From the NCBI GenBank assembly GCA_024699595.1, contig JAILPG010000233.1, forward strand, positions 1 through 30,611: a stretch of 30,611 nucleotides of DNA, read 5' to 3'. This document shows, one piece after another, positions 7,792-16,188 of the stretch. Each line of letters begins with the position of its first letter. Within the stretch, counting starts at the first letter, position 1. A program made the position numbers and the translations under genes. Origin of the DNA: Lachnospiraceae bacterium. Lineage in GTDB: Bacteria; Bacillota_A; Clostridia; Lachnospirales; Lachnospiraceae. Below the pieces are notes generated by a model. It was not told the DNA's origin, made no database searches, and saw nothing but the letters and a program-made list of their open reading frames with translations.

Positions 7792-9723
7792 ATGGCAGAC
7801 AACGATAAGGTCAGAGAGGTAAAGATGGGCCCGGGCTCCAGACGCCCGATGGGAAAACGGCCAAAGATAGAGGACCCCAAGGGTACTCTTAAGAGGCTGT
7901 TTTCGTATATCTTAAAAAACTACAGGATACATCTGGTCTTTGTTGTAATAGGCATTGTCGGAAATGTGCTTTGCAGCGTAAAGGGAATGATGTTTACAAA
8001 GACTCTTGTGGATGTCTATATCACTCCCCTTATCGGAAAGGCAGATCCTGATTTTGCGCCGCTTCTTTCGGCCATAATCAAAATGGCATGCATATATCTT
8101 ACCGGAGTGCTTTTGAACTTCATGTATTCAAAGCTAATGATATATGTTACGCAGGGTACTCTTAAGAATATCAGAAACGGCCTGTTTGCCAAAATGGAAA
8201 AGCTCCCGGTCAAATATTTTGACACTCATTCCCACGGAGACGTCATGTCCGTATACACCAACGATGTGGATACGTTAAGGCAGATGATAGCGCAGGCAAT
8301 GCCTCAGTTCCTAAACAGCCTGATAACAGTCGTAAGCGTAGTATACAGCATGCTTTCCTTAAGTGTCCCGCTCACGCTTTTAAACCTCTGTATGGTCGCT
8401 CTCATGCTCTTTATAACCGGAAAGATCGCCGGAAAGAGCGGGGAGAATTTCATAGCCCAGCAGAAGGCTCTCGGTGAGCTTAACGGCCACATCGAGGAGA
8501 TGATGAACGGCCAGAAGGTCGTAAAGGTGTTCTGTCATGAGGACGAGAGCGTCGAAAGATTTGATGAGCTCAACGAAGCCCTGTTTGAAAGCTCCAAAAA
8601 CGCCAACCAGTTTGTAAACATCATAGGCCCGATCAATTCCCAGCTTTCAAATGTAGGTTATGTCCTGTGCGCTATCGTCGGAGGCCTGCTTGCACTTAGC
8701 GGTTTTCAGGGTTTTACACTGGGTTCGCTTGCAAGCTTTTTAACCCTTAATAAGAGCTTTACGATGCCCATTAACCAGATCAGCCAGCAGTTTAACAGCA
8801 TCGTGATGGCCCTTGCCGGAGCCGAGAGGATATTTAAGCTCATGGATGAGGAGCCGGAGCCCGATGAAGGCTACGTGGTATTAGTGAATGTTAAGCGTAA
8901 CGGCAATGAACTCGTTGAATGCAAAGAACGGACGGATCTGTGGGCCTGGAAGCATTATCACAAGGCTGAAGGCACCACGACCTATACGGAGCTTAAGGGT
9001 GATGTGGTATTTGATGATGTCGATTTCGGCTATACGGATGACAAGCCGGTGCTTCATAATATAGAGATGTTTGCAACGCCCGGGCAGAAGATCGCTTTTG
9101 TCGGTTCAACGGGTGCCGGAAAGACTACCATCACTAACCTTATAAACAGATTCTATGATATCCAGGACGGAAAGATCAGATATGACGGCATCAACATCAA
9201 CAAGATAAAGAAAGCGGATCTGAGAAAGTCCCTCGGTATGGTGCTTCAGGATGTGCATCTGTTTACGGGTACCGTCAGGGAAAATATCAGATACGGAAGG
9301 CTCGATGCAACGGATGCAGAGGTGGAGCAGGCTGCAAAGCTTGCTAACGCCCATGGCTTTATATCAAGGCTTCCTGAAGGCTATGATACAATGCTTACTG
9401 AGGACGGAGCGAGCCTTTCACAAGGGCAGAGACAGCTTCTGTCGATAGCAAGGGCAGCCATAGCAGATCCTCCTGTCCTTATTCTTGATGAGGCGACTTC
9501 ATCCATCGATACCCGTACCGAGAAGCTGGTACAGGCGGGAATGGATTCCCTTATGAAAGGAAGGACGACCTTTGTGATAGCCCACAGGCTTTCAACGATC
9601 AAGAACAGCGACTGCATCATGGTGCTTGAGAACGGACGCATCATCGAGAGGGGAACCCACGATGAGCTCATAGATCAGAAGGGCAAATATTACAGTCTGT
9701 ATACAGGTAATATGGTTTCATAA
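7792..9723 (+). CDS. ABC exporter half-transporter, catalytic subunit
   Basis: This 643-aa partner has six membrane helices (about residues 45-345), then an NBD with Walker A GSTGAGKT (438-445), signature LSQGQ (542-546), Walker B LILDE with catalytic Glu567, and switch His598. The non-canonical LSQGQ signature would face the degenerate Walker site of the preceding subunit, as in TM287/288-type heterodimers, so only one ATP site is fully competent. An extra segment at about 354-400 between the membrane domain and the NBD (containing TDLWAWKHYHK) is longer than in homodimeric exporters. The ATG at 7792 has GAGGA 8 bases upstream; the TTG at 7777 that overlaps the previous stop has no ribosome site. 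The EAL gene starts inside this gene's stop codon (TAATG). Confidence 0.92.
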   Translation: MADNDKVREVKMGPGSRRPMGKRPKIEDPKGTLKRLFSYILKNYRIHLVFVVIGIVGNVLCSVKGMMFTKTLVDVYITPLIGKADPDFAPLLSAIIKMACIYLTGVLLNFMYSKLMIYVTQGTLKNIRNGLFAKMEKLPVKYFDTHSHGDVMSVYTNDVDTLRQMIAQAMPQFLNSLITVVSVVYSMLSLSVPLTLLNLCMVALMLFITGKIAGKSGENFIAQQKALGELNGHIEEMMNGQKVVKVFCHEDESVERFDELNEALFESSKNANQFVNIIGPINSQLSNVGYVLCAIVGGLLALSGFQGFTLGSLASFLTLNKSFTMPINQISQQFNSIVMALAGAERIFKLMDEEPEPDEGYVVLVNVKRNGNELVECKERTDLWAWKHYHKAEGTTTYTELKGDVVFDDVDFGYTDDKPVLHNIEMFATPGQKIAFVGSTGAGKTTITNLINRFYDIQDGKIRYDGININKIKKADLRKSLGMVLQDVHLFTGTVRENIRYGRLDATDAEVEQAAKLANAHGFISRLPEGYDTMLTEDGASLSQGQRQLLSIARAAIADPPVLILDEATSSIDTRTEKLVQAGMDSLMKGRTTFVIAHRLSTIKNSDCIMVLENGRIIERGTHDELIDQKGKYYSLYTGNMVS

Positions 9724-11630
9724 TGACGAACAACTATTTCTTTTATCTGTGCGCGATCGCCAATTACATACTGTGCTTTGTCTTAATGAAAGGCAAGAGC
9801 TTTAACAAGCGCAAGAACGTTGTCATGCTGCTTATGGTGGTCAACTGTCTGATATGTACCCTTGTGTCTTTTACCGGAAACAATCAGATCGCCGAGCAGC
9901 TGTTTTCACCTATAAGTGACGGGGTCATCTATTTTTCCAATTATGTCTATCATTCCCTTCACTGTGCCCTTCCGTGGCTCGTATATCTGTACGTGATCCA
10001 TCTCGCAGGACTGAGAAGCCGTGTTTCCAGAACTTTACAGATCTTAAGCACCGCTCCTGTAGTCGTTTTTTACGTGCTGTTAATACTTAATCCTTTTAAT
10101 CACTATGTTTTTTATGTAGAAGACAATTCATATGTCAGGGGTCAGGGTGTCATGGTCGAATACGGCGTGGCAGTCGTATATCTGATCATAATGCTGATCG
10201 TGACCGTAAAATACAGAAAAGCCATAGGAAACAAATATCTGGTCGGACTTACGTTCTTCCTATTGGCAAATGCCGTCGGCGTACTGATGCAGCTTTTCTT
10301 TAAGGGCTTTACCGTCGAGCTGTTCACTGAGTCTTTAGGTTTCCTCGGGATGCTTGGCACATCGGAAAACGATTCGGATATCAAGGACAATAAAACGGGG
10401 CTTTATAACAGGCTTGCATTTGAAGATGACAACAGAAGGCTGTTAAATGCATCTTCCGAATACAGTGCACTTATCTTCAGGTTTGCCAATTACAACCATG
10501 TGCTGACAACGATCGGGTCCGGCAACATGAACGGGATACTTAAGGATGTGGCCTCGTTCCTGCAGGCAAACGCCCATAAGAGGGATTACGTTTACTATAT
10601 CAACAACGGCGAGTTTGCGATCACAAGACTTAAAAAAACCGGTGATCTTGATTATCTTGCCCGTCTTATACATGATACCTACAATACCTATCTGCAGCAT
10701 AACGGGATACCCGTATCCCTTACTCCCGAGGTCTTTGTCATCAGGGTGCCCAAGGATGCAGCCTCTCTTGATGAGCTGATAGCTATCTGTGAAACGGATT
10801 ATGTATCCAGGCAGTCGGGAGGTTTCATATTAAAGGGAGACAGCTTAAAGATCACAAAGAGAGGCTTTGAGGTGGAGGCCGCCATAAGAAGGGGTCTTGA
10901 AAGCAGGTCGTTTCAGGTGTATTATCAGCCGATATTTGATGCAAAAAACGGAAGGATCAGCTCTGCGGAGGCTCTTTCAAGGTATACCGATCCAATACTT
11001 GGCTTTATATCGCCTGATGAGTTCATAGCGGTGGCAGAAAAGGCCGGACTCATACCGGATATCGGACTGAACGTGTTTGAAACCGTATGCAGGGATCTTT
11101 CGGATGGTTCACTTGACAGTGCGGGCATCAGGTTCATTGAGCTCAATGTATCACCCGTGCAGTGCATGAAGAAGGATCTTGATGTTGATTTTATGAAGGT
11201 AATGGAAAAATACGGAGTTACCCCGGACAGGATCAATCTTGAGATAACGGAGACCGTTTCCGATATGGGCTCTGATCTGTCAAGGGCTAATATCAGAAAG
11301 CTCAAGAATGCCGGCTTCAAATTCTCACTCGATGATTACGGAACGGGAATATCAAACATTTCCGCTCTTTATGAGCTTGAGTTTTCCATAGTCAAGATAG
11401 ACAAGACCATCTTATGGAATGCAAAGAATGATGAGAAATCCAAGCTCATCCTTGACAGCATAATAAACATGATACACGGTCTGTCGATCAACATAGTAAT
11501 GGAAGGCGTGGAAAACGAGGAGCAGGTAAAATACCTTAACGACAAGAACGTTGAATACCAGCAGGGATTCTATTATGCAAGGCCTCTTGAAAAGGATAAG
11601 TTTGTCGCCTTTTGCCGAGAGTTTTCTTGA
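9723..11630 (+). CDS. Membrane EAL-domain protein with degenerate GGDEF
   Basis: A 635-aa membrane signalling protein. Residues 1 to about 212 hold about six or seven hydrophobic segments, a sensor-like membrane domain. Residues about 222-345 resemble a GGDEF domain (KTGLYNRLAFEDD), but the active-site motif is NNGEF (294-298), so cyclase activity is unlikely. Residues about 385-635 form an EAL domain with catalytic residues in place: E416 of AEALSR, N475 of ELNVSP, E507 of LEITET, D537 and D538 of DDYGTG, K558, E594 and Q614 of QGF. It should therefore hydrolyse c-di-GMP, possibly under control of the degenerate GGDEF. Its ATG overlaps the ABC gene's stop by one base, so translation is coupled. 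What links a c-di-GMP phosphodiesterase to an exporter is unknown. Confidence 0.9.
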   Translation: MTNNYFFYLCAIANYILCFVLMKGKSFNKRKNVVMLLMVVNCLICTLVSFTGNNQIAEQLFSPISDGVIYFSNYVYHSLHCALPWLVYLYVIHLAGLRSRVSRTLQILSTAPVVVFYVLLILNPFNHYVFYVEDNSYVRGQGVMVEYGVAVVYLIIMLIVTVKYRKAIGNKYLVGLTFFLLANAVGVLMQLFFKGFTVELFTESLGFLGMLGTSENDSDIKDNKTGLYNRLAFEDDNRRLLNASSEYSALIFRFANYNHVLTTIGSGNMNGILKDVASFLQANAHKRDYVYYINNGEFAITRLKKTGDLDYLARLIHDTYNTYLQHNGIPVSLTPEVFVIRVPKDAASLDELIAICETDYVSRQSGGFILKGDSLKITKRGFEVEAAIRRGLESRSFQVYYQPIFDAKNGRISSAEALSRYTDPILGFISPDEFIAVAEKAGLIPDIGLNVFETVCRDLSDGSLDSAGIRFIELNVSPVQCMKKDLDVDFMKVMEKYGVTPDRINLEITETVSDMGSDLSRANIRKLKNAGFKFSLDDYGTGISNISALYELEFSIVKIDKTILWNAKNDEKSKLILDSIINMIHGLSINIVMEGVENEEQVKYLNDKNVEYQQGFYYARPLEKDKFVAFCREFS

Positions 11631-11655
11631 CACGGATATTGGCCGGTGTTATCAT
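11627..11655 (+). promoter_or_regulatory. Promoter of dapA operon
   Basis: TTGACA (11627-11632) and TATCAT (11650-11655) are spaced 17 bases apart, with TG at 11647-11648 extending the -10. The -35 overlaps the stop codon of the EAL gene. The start near 11662 would give an 88-base leader before dapA. Confidence 0.7.
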
Positions 11656-11707
11656 TTTCTTGTCTTTAATCAGGATCAATATGCAGTACTTGTTTTTGTG
11701 ATATGGG

Positions 11708-11732
11708 TCGGCCATCGGGAGGTCGATTTTTT
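11708..11732 (+). terminator. Hairpin plus T6 in the dapA leader
   Basis: TCGGCC (11708-11713) pairs with GGTCGA (11721-11726), with one G-T pair and a 7-base loop, followed by six T (11727-11732). The dapA ribosome site TAGGAGG comes right after. It lies downstream of the dapA promoter, so it could terminate read-through from the EAL operon or attenuate dapA. The leader is too short for a lysine riboswitch. Confidence 0.45.
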
Positions 11733-11749
11733 ATTAGGAGGTTGTAAAT

Positions 11750-12634
11750 ATGGCAATTTTTAAAGGAGCAGGAGTAGCAATTTGTACACCGTTTAAAGAG
11801 GACTTTTCGGTAGATTACGATCTTTTCGGCAAGCAGATCGAATACCAGATAGAGAACGGAACGGACGCGATAATAGTATGCGGAACGACCGGAGAGTCCG
11901 CATGTCTTGATATCGATGAGCATCTTGATGTGATCAGATACTGTATCGACAAGGTTAACAAGAGGATCCCCGTTATTGCGGGTGCAGGATCCAACTGCAC
12001 GCATACGGCGATCGATCTTTCAAAGGAGGCTCAGGCAGCAGGTGCTGACGGACTCTTACTTGTGACACCCTACTACAACAAAGCTACACAGAAGGGCCTT
12101 ATAGAGCACTACACGATGATCGCAAAGAGTGTTGATATTCCGATCATTTTATATAATGTTCCGAGCCGTACGGGAACGAATATTGAAGCACAGACAGCAG
12201 CAACACTCTGTAAGACTGTGGACAACATAGTAGGCGTAAAAGAGGCAAGCGGCAATTTCACACAGATCGCAAAGCTCATGCATTTGACAGACGGAGATAT
12301 CGAACTCTATTCGGGCAATGATGACCAGATCACACCGATCCTCTCACTTGGAGGAATAGGAGTTATCTCGGTGCTTTCAAATGTCGCACCGAAGCAGACT
12401 CATGATATAGTGGCAAGCTTTCTTGAGGGTGATGCAGCAAAGAGCGCAAAGCTTCAGTTAGATGCGATCCCGTTATGCAACGCACTTTTCTGTGAGGTGA
12501 ATCCTATACCCGTTAAGAAGGGACTGCAGCTGCAGGGAAGAGACAGAGGAATACTGAGAAGACCTTTATGCGAGATAGACAAGGATCACGAAGAACTGCT
12601 TAAGAAGGTAATGCAGGAATACGGCGTATTGTAA
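11750..12634 (+). CDS. dapA: 4-hydroxy-tetrahydrodipicolinate synthase
   Basis: DapA condenses pyruvate with aspartate semialdehyde, the first committed step to diaminopimelate and lysine. The 294-aa (beta/alpha)8 protein carries GTTGES (45-50, with the Thr pair of the proton relay), TPYYN (106-110), Tyr135 in ILYNVPSRTG, Arg140, and the Schiff-base lysine K164 in GVKEASG. All catalytic residues are present. The ribosome site AGGAGG is well placed, after a hairpin and T6 in the leader. dapB follows after 41 bases, so the two consecutive steps are made from one transcript; the product feeds peptidoglycan cross-links and lysine. Confidence 0.97.
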   Translation: MAIFKGAGVAICTPFKEDFSVDYDLFGKQIEYQIENGTDAIIVCGTTGESACLDIDEHLDVIRYCIDKVNKRIPVIAGAGSNCTHTAIDLSKEAQAAGADGLLLVTPYYNKATQKGLIEHYTMIAKSVDIPIILYNVPSRTGTNIEAQTAATLCKTVDNIVGVKEASGNFTQIAKLMHLTDGDIELYSGNDDQITPILSLGGIGVISVLSNVAPKQTHDIVASFLEGDAAKSAKLQLDAIPLCNALFCEVNPIPVKKGLQLQGRDRGILRRPLCEIDKDHEELLKKVMQEYGVL

Positions 12635-12675
12635 AAAATATCAGAGATTACCGTTTGGGTGATCCGGGAGGGAAA

Positions 12676-13431
12676 ATGGTTAACATAATATTGCACGGCT
12701 GCAACGGCCGGATGGGCCGCATGGTCACTGAGAATGCGAAGGATGATCCGAATGTTACGATAGTTGCGGGAGTTGATATTGCCGGAGACAGTGCCGGTGA
12801 TTTTCCTGTTTTTTCCGATATTTCACAGTGCGATAAGGCGGCTGACTGCGTTATAGATTTCGGCAATGCTTCGGCTGTGGATAAGGTTACCGATTATTGT
12901 ATCTCAAAGGGACTTCCTTTAGTTGAGTGCACCACGGGGCTTTCCGATGAGCAGATGGACAGGCTTAAGGCTGCTTCGGAAAAGATCGCCGTGCTTAAAT
13001 CGGCCAACATGTCCCTCGGTATTAATGTCCTTGAAAAGGTGTTAAAGTCCATAAGCGGCATCCTGTATGATGCCGGCTTTGACGTGGAGATAGTGGAAAA
13101 GCATCACAGGACCAAGCTTGATGCTCCGAGCGGAACTGCACTGGCTCTCGCAGATGCAGTAAAGGATGCGATCGATGACGAGCTGCATCCCGTGTATGAC
13201 AGGAGTCAGGTGAGGAAAAAGAGAGATCATGAGGAGATCGGAATCTCCGCGGTACGAGGCGGAACGATCGTAGGAGATCATGACGTGATCTTTGCGGGTC
13301 ATGATGAGGTTATAACCCTTTCACACAGAGCATATTCAAGAGCGGTATTTGCTAAGGGCGCGCTTGTTGCCGCTCAGTTTTTAAAGGATAAGAAGAGCGG
13401 ATATTACAATATGTCTGATGTGATCGGATGA
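12676..13431 (+). CDS. dapB: 4-hydroxy-tetrahydrodipicolinate reductase
   Basis: DapB reduces the DapA product with NAD(P)H to tetrahydrodipicolinate. From the ATG at 12676, which has GGGAGG just upstream, the protein has 251 aa; the upstream in-frame TTG at 12655 has no ribosome site and would add seven residues in front of the nucleotide-binding strand. The Rossmann motif GCNGRMG is at 8-14, and the catalytic and substrate block HHRTKLDAPSGTA at 143-155 includes the general acid pair His143 and Lys147. TTGLS (86-90) and SANMSLGINV (109-118) are also typical. It directly follows dapA and is 19 bases ahead of fbp, in what looks like one operon. Confidence 0.96.
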   Translation: MVNIILHGCNGRMGRMVTENAKDDPNVTIVAGVDIAGDSAGDFPVFSDISQCDKAADCVIDFGNASAVDKVTDYCISKGLPLVECTTGLSDEQMDRLKAASEKIAVLKSANMSLGINVLEKVLKSISGILYDAGFDVEIVEKHHRTKLDAPSGTALALADAVKDAIDDELHPVYDRSQVRKKRDHEEIGISAVRGGTIVGDHDVIFAGHDEVITLSHRAYSRAVFAKGALVAAQFLKDKKSGYYNMSDVIG

Positions 13432-13450
13432 CGGATAAAAGGTATTTCAG

Positions 13451-15412
13451 ATGGACAACACAGAGCTTAAGTATTTAAAAATGCTCGCCGAGCAGTATCC
13501 GACCGTGGCGGCGGCATCAACGGAGATAATAAATCTCCAGTCGATACTCAATCTGCCTAAGCCTACCGAGCATTTTATGACCGATATTCACGGAGAATGC
13601 GAGCAGTTCATTCATGTTCTCAAGAACGGTTCGGGCTCGATAAAGAGAAAGATCGACGAGGAATTCGGAAACACCTTAAGCATCAAGGATAAAAAGAGTC
13701 TTGCAACCCTCATCTATTATCCCAGAGAAAAGCTTGAGATCATCATCCGTGAAGAGGATGATGAAAACCTGCTTGACTGGTACAAGATAACACTTCACAG
13801 GCTTGTAAGGATCACAAAGCGAGTAGCGTCCAAGTACACAAGATCCAAGGTAAGAAAAGCCCTTCCCAAAGATTTTGCCTATGTCATAGAGGAACTGATA
13901 ACCGAAAAGGTTGAGGTTGAGGATAAGGAAGCCTACTATAACGAGATAATACATACGATCATCAGGATAGGCAGGGCGCAGGAGTTTATCGTTGCGATCT
14001 GCAATCTCATAAGACTGTTGGTCATCGATCATCTGCATATAATAGGTGATGTGTTTGACAGAGGCCCCGGTGCCCATATAGTGATGGAGGTCATCAGAAA
14101 CTATCATTCCGTGGATTTCCAGTGGGGCAATCATGATGTGGTCTGGATGGGAGCCGCAGCGGGAAACAGAGCGTGTATCGCCACCGTTATAAGGATGGCT
14201 GCAAGATACGGAACCCTCAGCACCTTAGAGGAGGGATACGGCATCAATCTGGTGCCTTTTGCGACCTTTGCGCTCGAAACCTACAAGGATACCGACTGCA
14301 GTGTCTTTAATATAAAATATGACAGCGAATACAACAAGGAAGATCTCGGGCTTGATACCAGGATGCACAAGGCATCTGCGATCCTCCAGTTCAAGCTTGA
14401 GGGGCAGCTCATTAAGAGGAATCCATCTTTTAATATGGATGACAGGCTGCTTCTTGACAAGATCGATTATGAAAAAAAGACAGTAACGGTCGGGGGAAAG
14501 AGCTATCCGATGCTTGATACGGATTTCCCTACCGTAGACAGAGATAACCCTTACAGGCTCTCCGATGAAGAGGAGCTTGTGATGGAAAGACTCGAGCAGG
14601 CTTTTAAAAAGAGCGAGAAGCTGCAGAAGCATATAAGATTCCTGTACGGCAAGGGAAGCCTTTACAAGATCTACAATTCAAATCTTTTGTATCACGGATG
14701 CATGCCGCTTGATGAGAATGGCGATTTCTTAAAGGTTGACGTGTTCGGAAAGGAATATTCGGGAAAAGCTCTCTATGACATCCTTGAGGATTATGCCAGA
14801 AAGGGCTATTATTCGAACGATCCCGAAGACAGACAGAAGGGCAGGGATATCCTGTGGTTCATATGGGCAAATGCCGGCTCTCCGGTCTTCGGCAAGGACA
14901 AGATGGCGACCTTTGAACGCTATTTCATAGAGGATAAGGAGACACACAGGGAGACGAAGAATCACTATTACGACCATCTGGACGATGAGGCTGCGATAGC
15001 CAGGATATTAAAGGAATTCGGACTGGATGAAGAGAGATCCCATATAATAAACGGACATGTGCCTGTTGAGCTTAAGAACGGGGAATCTCCGATAAAATGC
15101 GGAGGAAAGCTCCTTATAATCGACGGCGGTTTTTCCAAGGCATATCAGAGCAAGACCGGTATCGCGGGCTATACGCTCATATACAATTCACACGGTATGC
15201 GGCTTGCGGCTCACGAACCTTTTGAGTCCAAGGAATCGGCGATCGAAAAGGAAACAGATATTTACTCTGACTCACTGCTTGTGGAAGCTTCATCCTACCG
15301 CTTAAGGGTTGCGGATACGGATACCGGAACGGAGCTTAAGGAGCAGATCTCCCAGCTTGAGGATCTGCTTGAAGCATTCAGAGACGGCGTGATAATCGAA
15401 AAAGAGGCTTGA
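13451..15412 (+). CDS. fbp: Fructose-1,6-bisphosphatase, class III
   Basis: This 653-aa enzyme belongs to the Firmicutes-type class III FBPases, which use a metallophosphoesterase fold and hydrolyse fructose-1,6-bisphosphate in gluconeogenesis. Metal-binding motifs are visible: DIHGE (45-49), GDVFDRGPG (199-207) and GNHD (226-229), with further His residues in NGHVPV near 536-541. The length matches the Bacillus subtilis type (about 640-670 aa). The start ATG has AAAAGG upstream. It lies between dapB and the hisA-like gene with almost no spacing. The shared operon with dap genes is probably a matter of co-expression and not of one pathway. Confidence 0.95.
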   Translation: MDNTELKYLKMLAEQYPTVAAASTEIINLQSILNLPKPTEHFMTDIHGECEQFIHVLKNGSGSIKRKIDEEFGNTLSIKDKKSLATLIYYPREKLEIIIREEDDENLLDWYKITLHRLVRITKRVASKYTRSKVRKALPKDFAYVIEELITEKVEVEDKEAYYNEIIHTIIRIGRAQEFIVAICNLIRLLVIDHLHIIGDVFDRGPGAHIVMEVIRNYHSVDFQWGNHDVVWMGAAAGNRACIATVIRMAARYGTLSTLEEGYGINLVPFATFALETYKDTDCSVFNIKYDSEYNKEDLGLDTRMHKASAILQFKLEGQLIKRNPSFNMDDRLLLDKIDYEKKTVTVGGKSYPMLDTDFPTVDRDNPYRLSDEEELVMERLEQAFKKSEKLQKHIRFLYGKGSLYKIYNSNLLYHGCMPLDENGDFLKVDVFGKEYSGKALYDILEDYARKGYYSNDPEDRQKGRDILWFIWANAGSPVFGKDKMATFERYFIEDKETHRETKNHYYDHLDDEAAIARILKEFGLDEERSHIINGHVPVELKNGESPIKCGGKLLIIDGGFSKAYQSKTGIAGYTLIYNSHGMRLAAHEPFESKESAIEKETDIYSDSLLVEASSYRLRVADTDTGTELKEQISQLEDLLEAFRDGVIIEKEA

Positions 15413-15414
15413 TC

Positions 15415-16188
15415 TTGGAATTCAGACCCTGTATAGACATACATAACGGAAGAGTAAAACAGATAGTCGGAGCAACGCTTGCCGATAATGATAAAGGAAG
15501 TCTTTTATCCAACTTTGTATCGGAAAAGGGGGCGGATCATTATGCGGCGATATACAGGGAGAGAGGCCTAAAGGGCGGTCATATAGTGCTTCTTAACAAA
15601 AGGGGCACGGCAGAATATGAAGCTGATCTGCTGGAAGCAAAAAAAGCTCTTAAGGAGTATCCGCTCGGCCTTCAGATAGGAGGCGGGATAACGGATGAAA
15701 CAGCCGCAGCTTTCATTGATGAGGGAGCCTCTCATGTTATCGTGACCTCGTATATCTTTACGGGAAAAGAGCTTGACTTTGGAAAGCTTTCAAGGCTTAA
15801 GGAAGCGGTCGGAAGAGAGCATGTCGTTATAGATCTAAGCTGCAGGAAAAAGGATGGCGCCTATTACTGTGTCACTGACAGGTGGCAGACCTTTACGGAG
15901 GCAGAGCTTACGAAGGAGCTGTTTTCCGAGCTTTCGGCCTACTGTGATGAGTTTTTGATACATGCAGCCGATGTCGAGGGGAAAAAGGCGGGAATAGACA
16001 AAGAAGTCGTCGCTTTTTTGGGAAGTCTTCCCTTCACCTGTACCTATGCGGGAGGGATAGCATCCCTTTCCGATATCGCACTTATAAGGGAACTTGGAAG
16101 ATCGAGGGTAAATTTCACTGTGGGAAGTGCTCTTGATATATTCGGAGGGCATCTGAGACTCCCGGAGGTAATTGAATGCACTCATTAA
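15415..16188 (+). CDS. hisA: HisA, eukaryote-type ProFAR isomerase
   Basis: The 257-aa protein begins with FRPCIDIHNGRVKQIVG followed by the ATLADNDKGS region. This is the form of phosphoribosylformimino-AICAR ribotide isomerase known from fungal and plant HIS6, not the usual bacterial HisA. It would catalyse the fourth step of histidine synthesis, opening ProFAR to PRFAR on a (beta/alpha)8 barrel; the first barrel-strand Asp is in CIDIHNG and the second half has YAGGIAS. I chose the TTG at 15415 because GAGG lies 7 bases before it; the TTG at 15409 overlaps the fbp stop and leaves no room. The 3' end overlaps the response regulator by 13 bases. No other his gene is nearby. Confidence 0.88.
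   Translation: MEFRPCIDIHNGRVKQIVGATLADNDKGSLLSNFVSEKGADHYAAIYRERGLKGGHIVLLNKRGTAEYEADLLEAKKALKEYPLGLQIGGGITDETAAAFIDEGASHVIVTSYIFTGKELDFGKLSRLKEAVGREHVVIDLSCRKKDGAYYCVTDRWQTFTEAELTKELFSELSAYCDEFLIHAADVEGKKAGIDKEVVAFLGSLPFTCTYAGGIASLSDIALIRELGRSRVNFTVGSALDIFGGHLRLPEVIECTH

Noticed and set aside
11662..11749. Lysine riboswitch before dapA
   Set aside because: The leader is only about 88 bases, half of what the aptamer needs, and lacks its conserved core.
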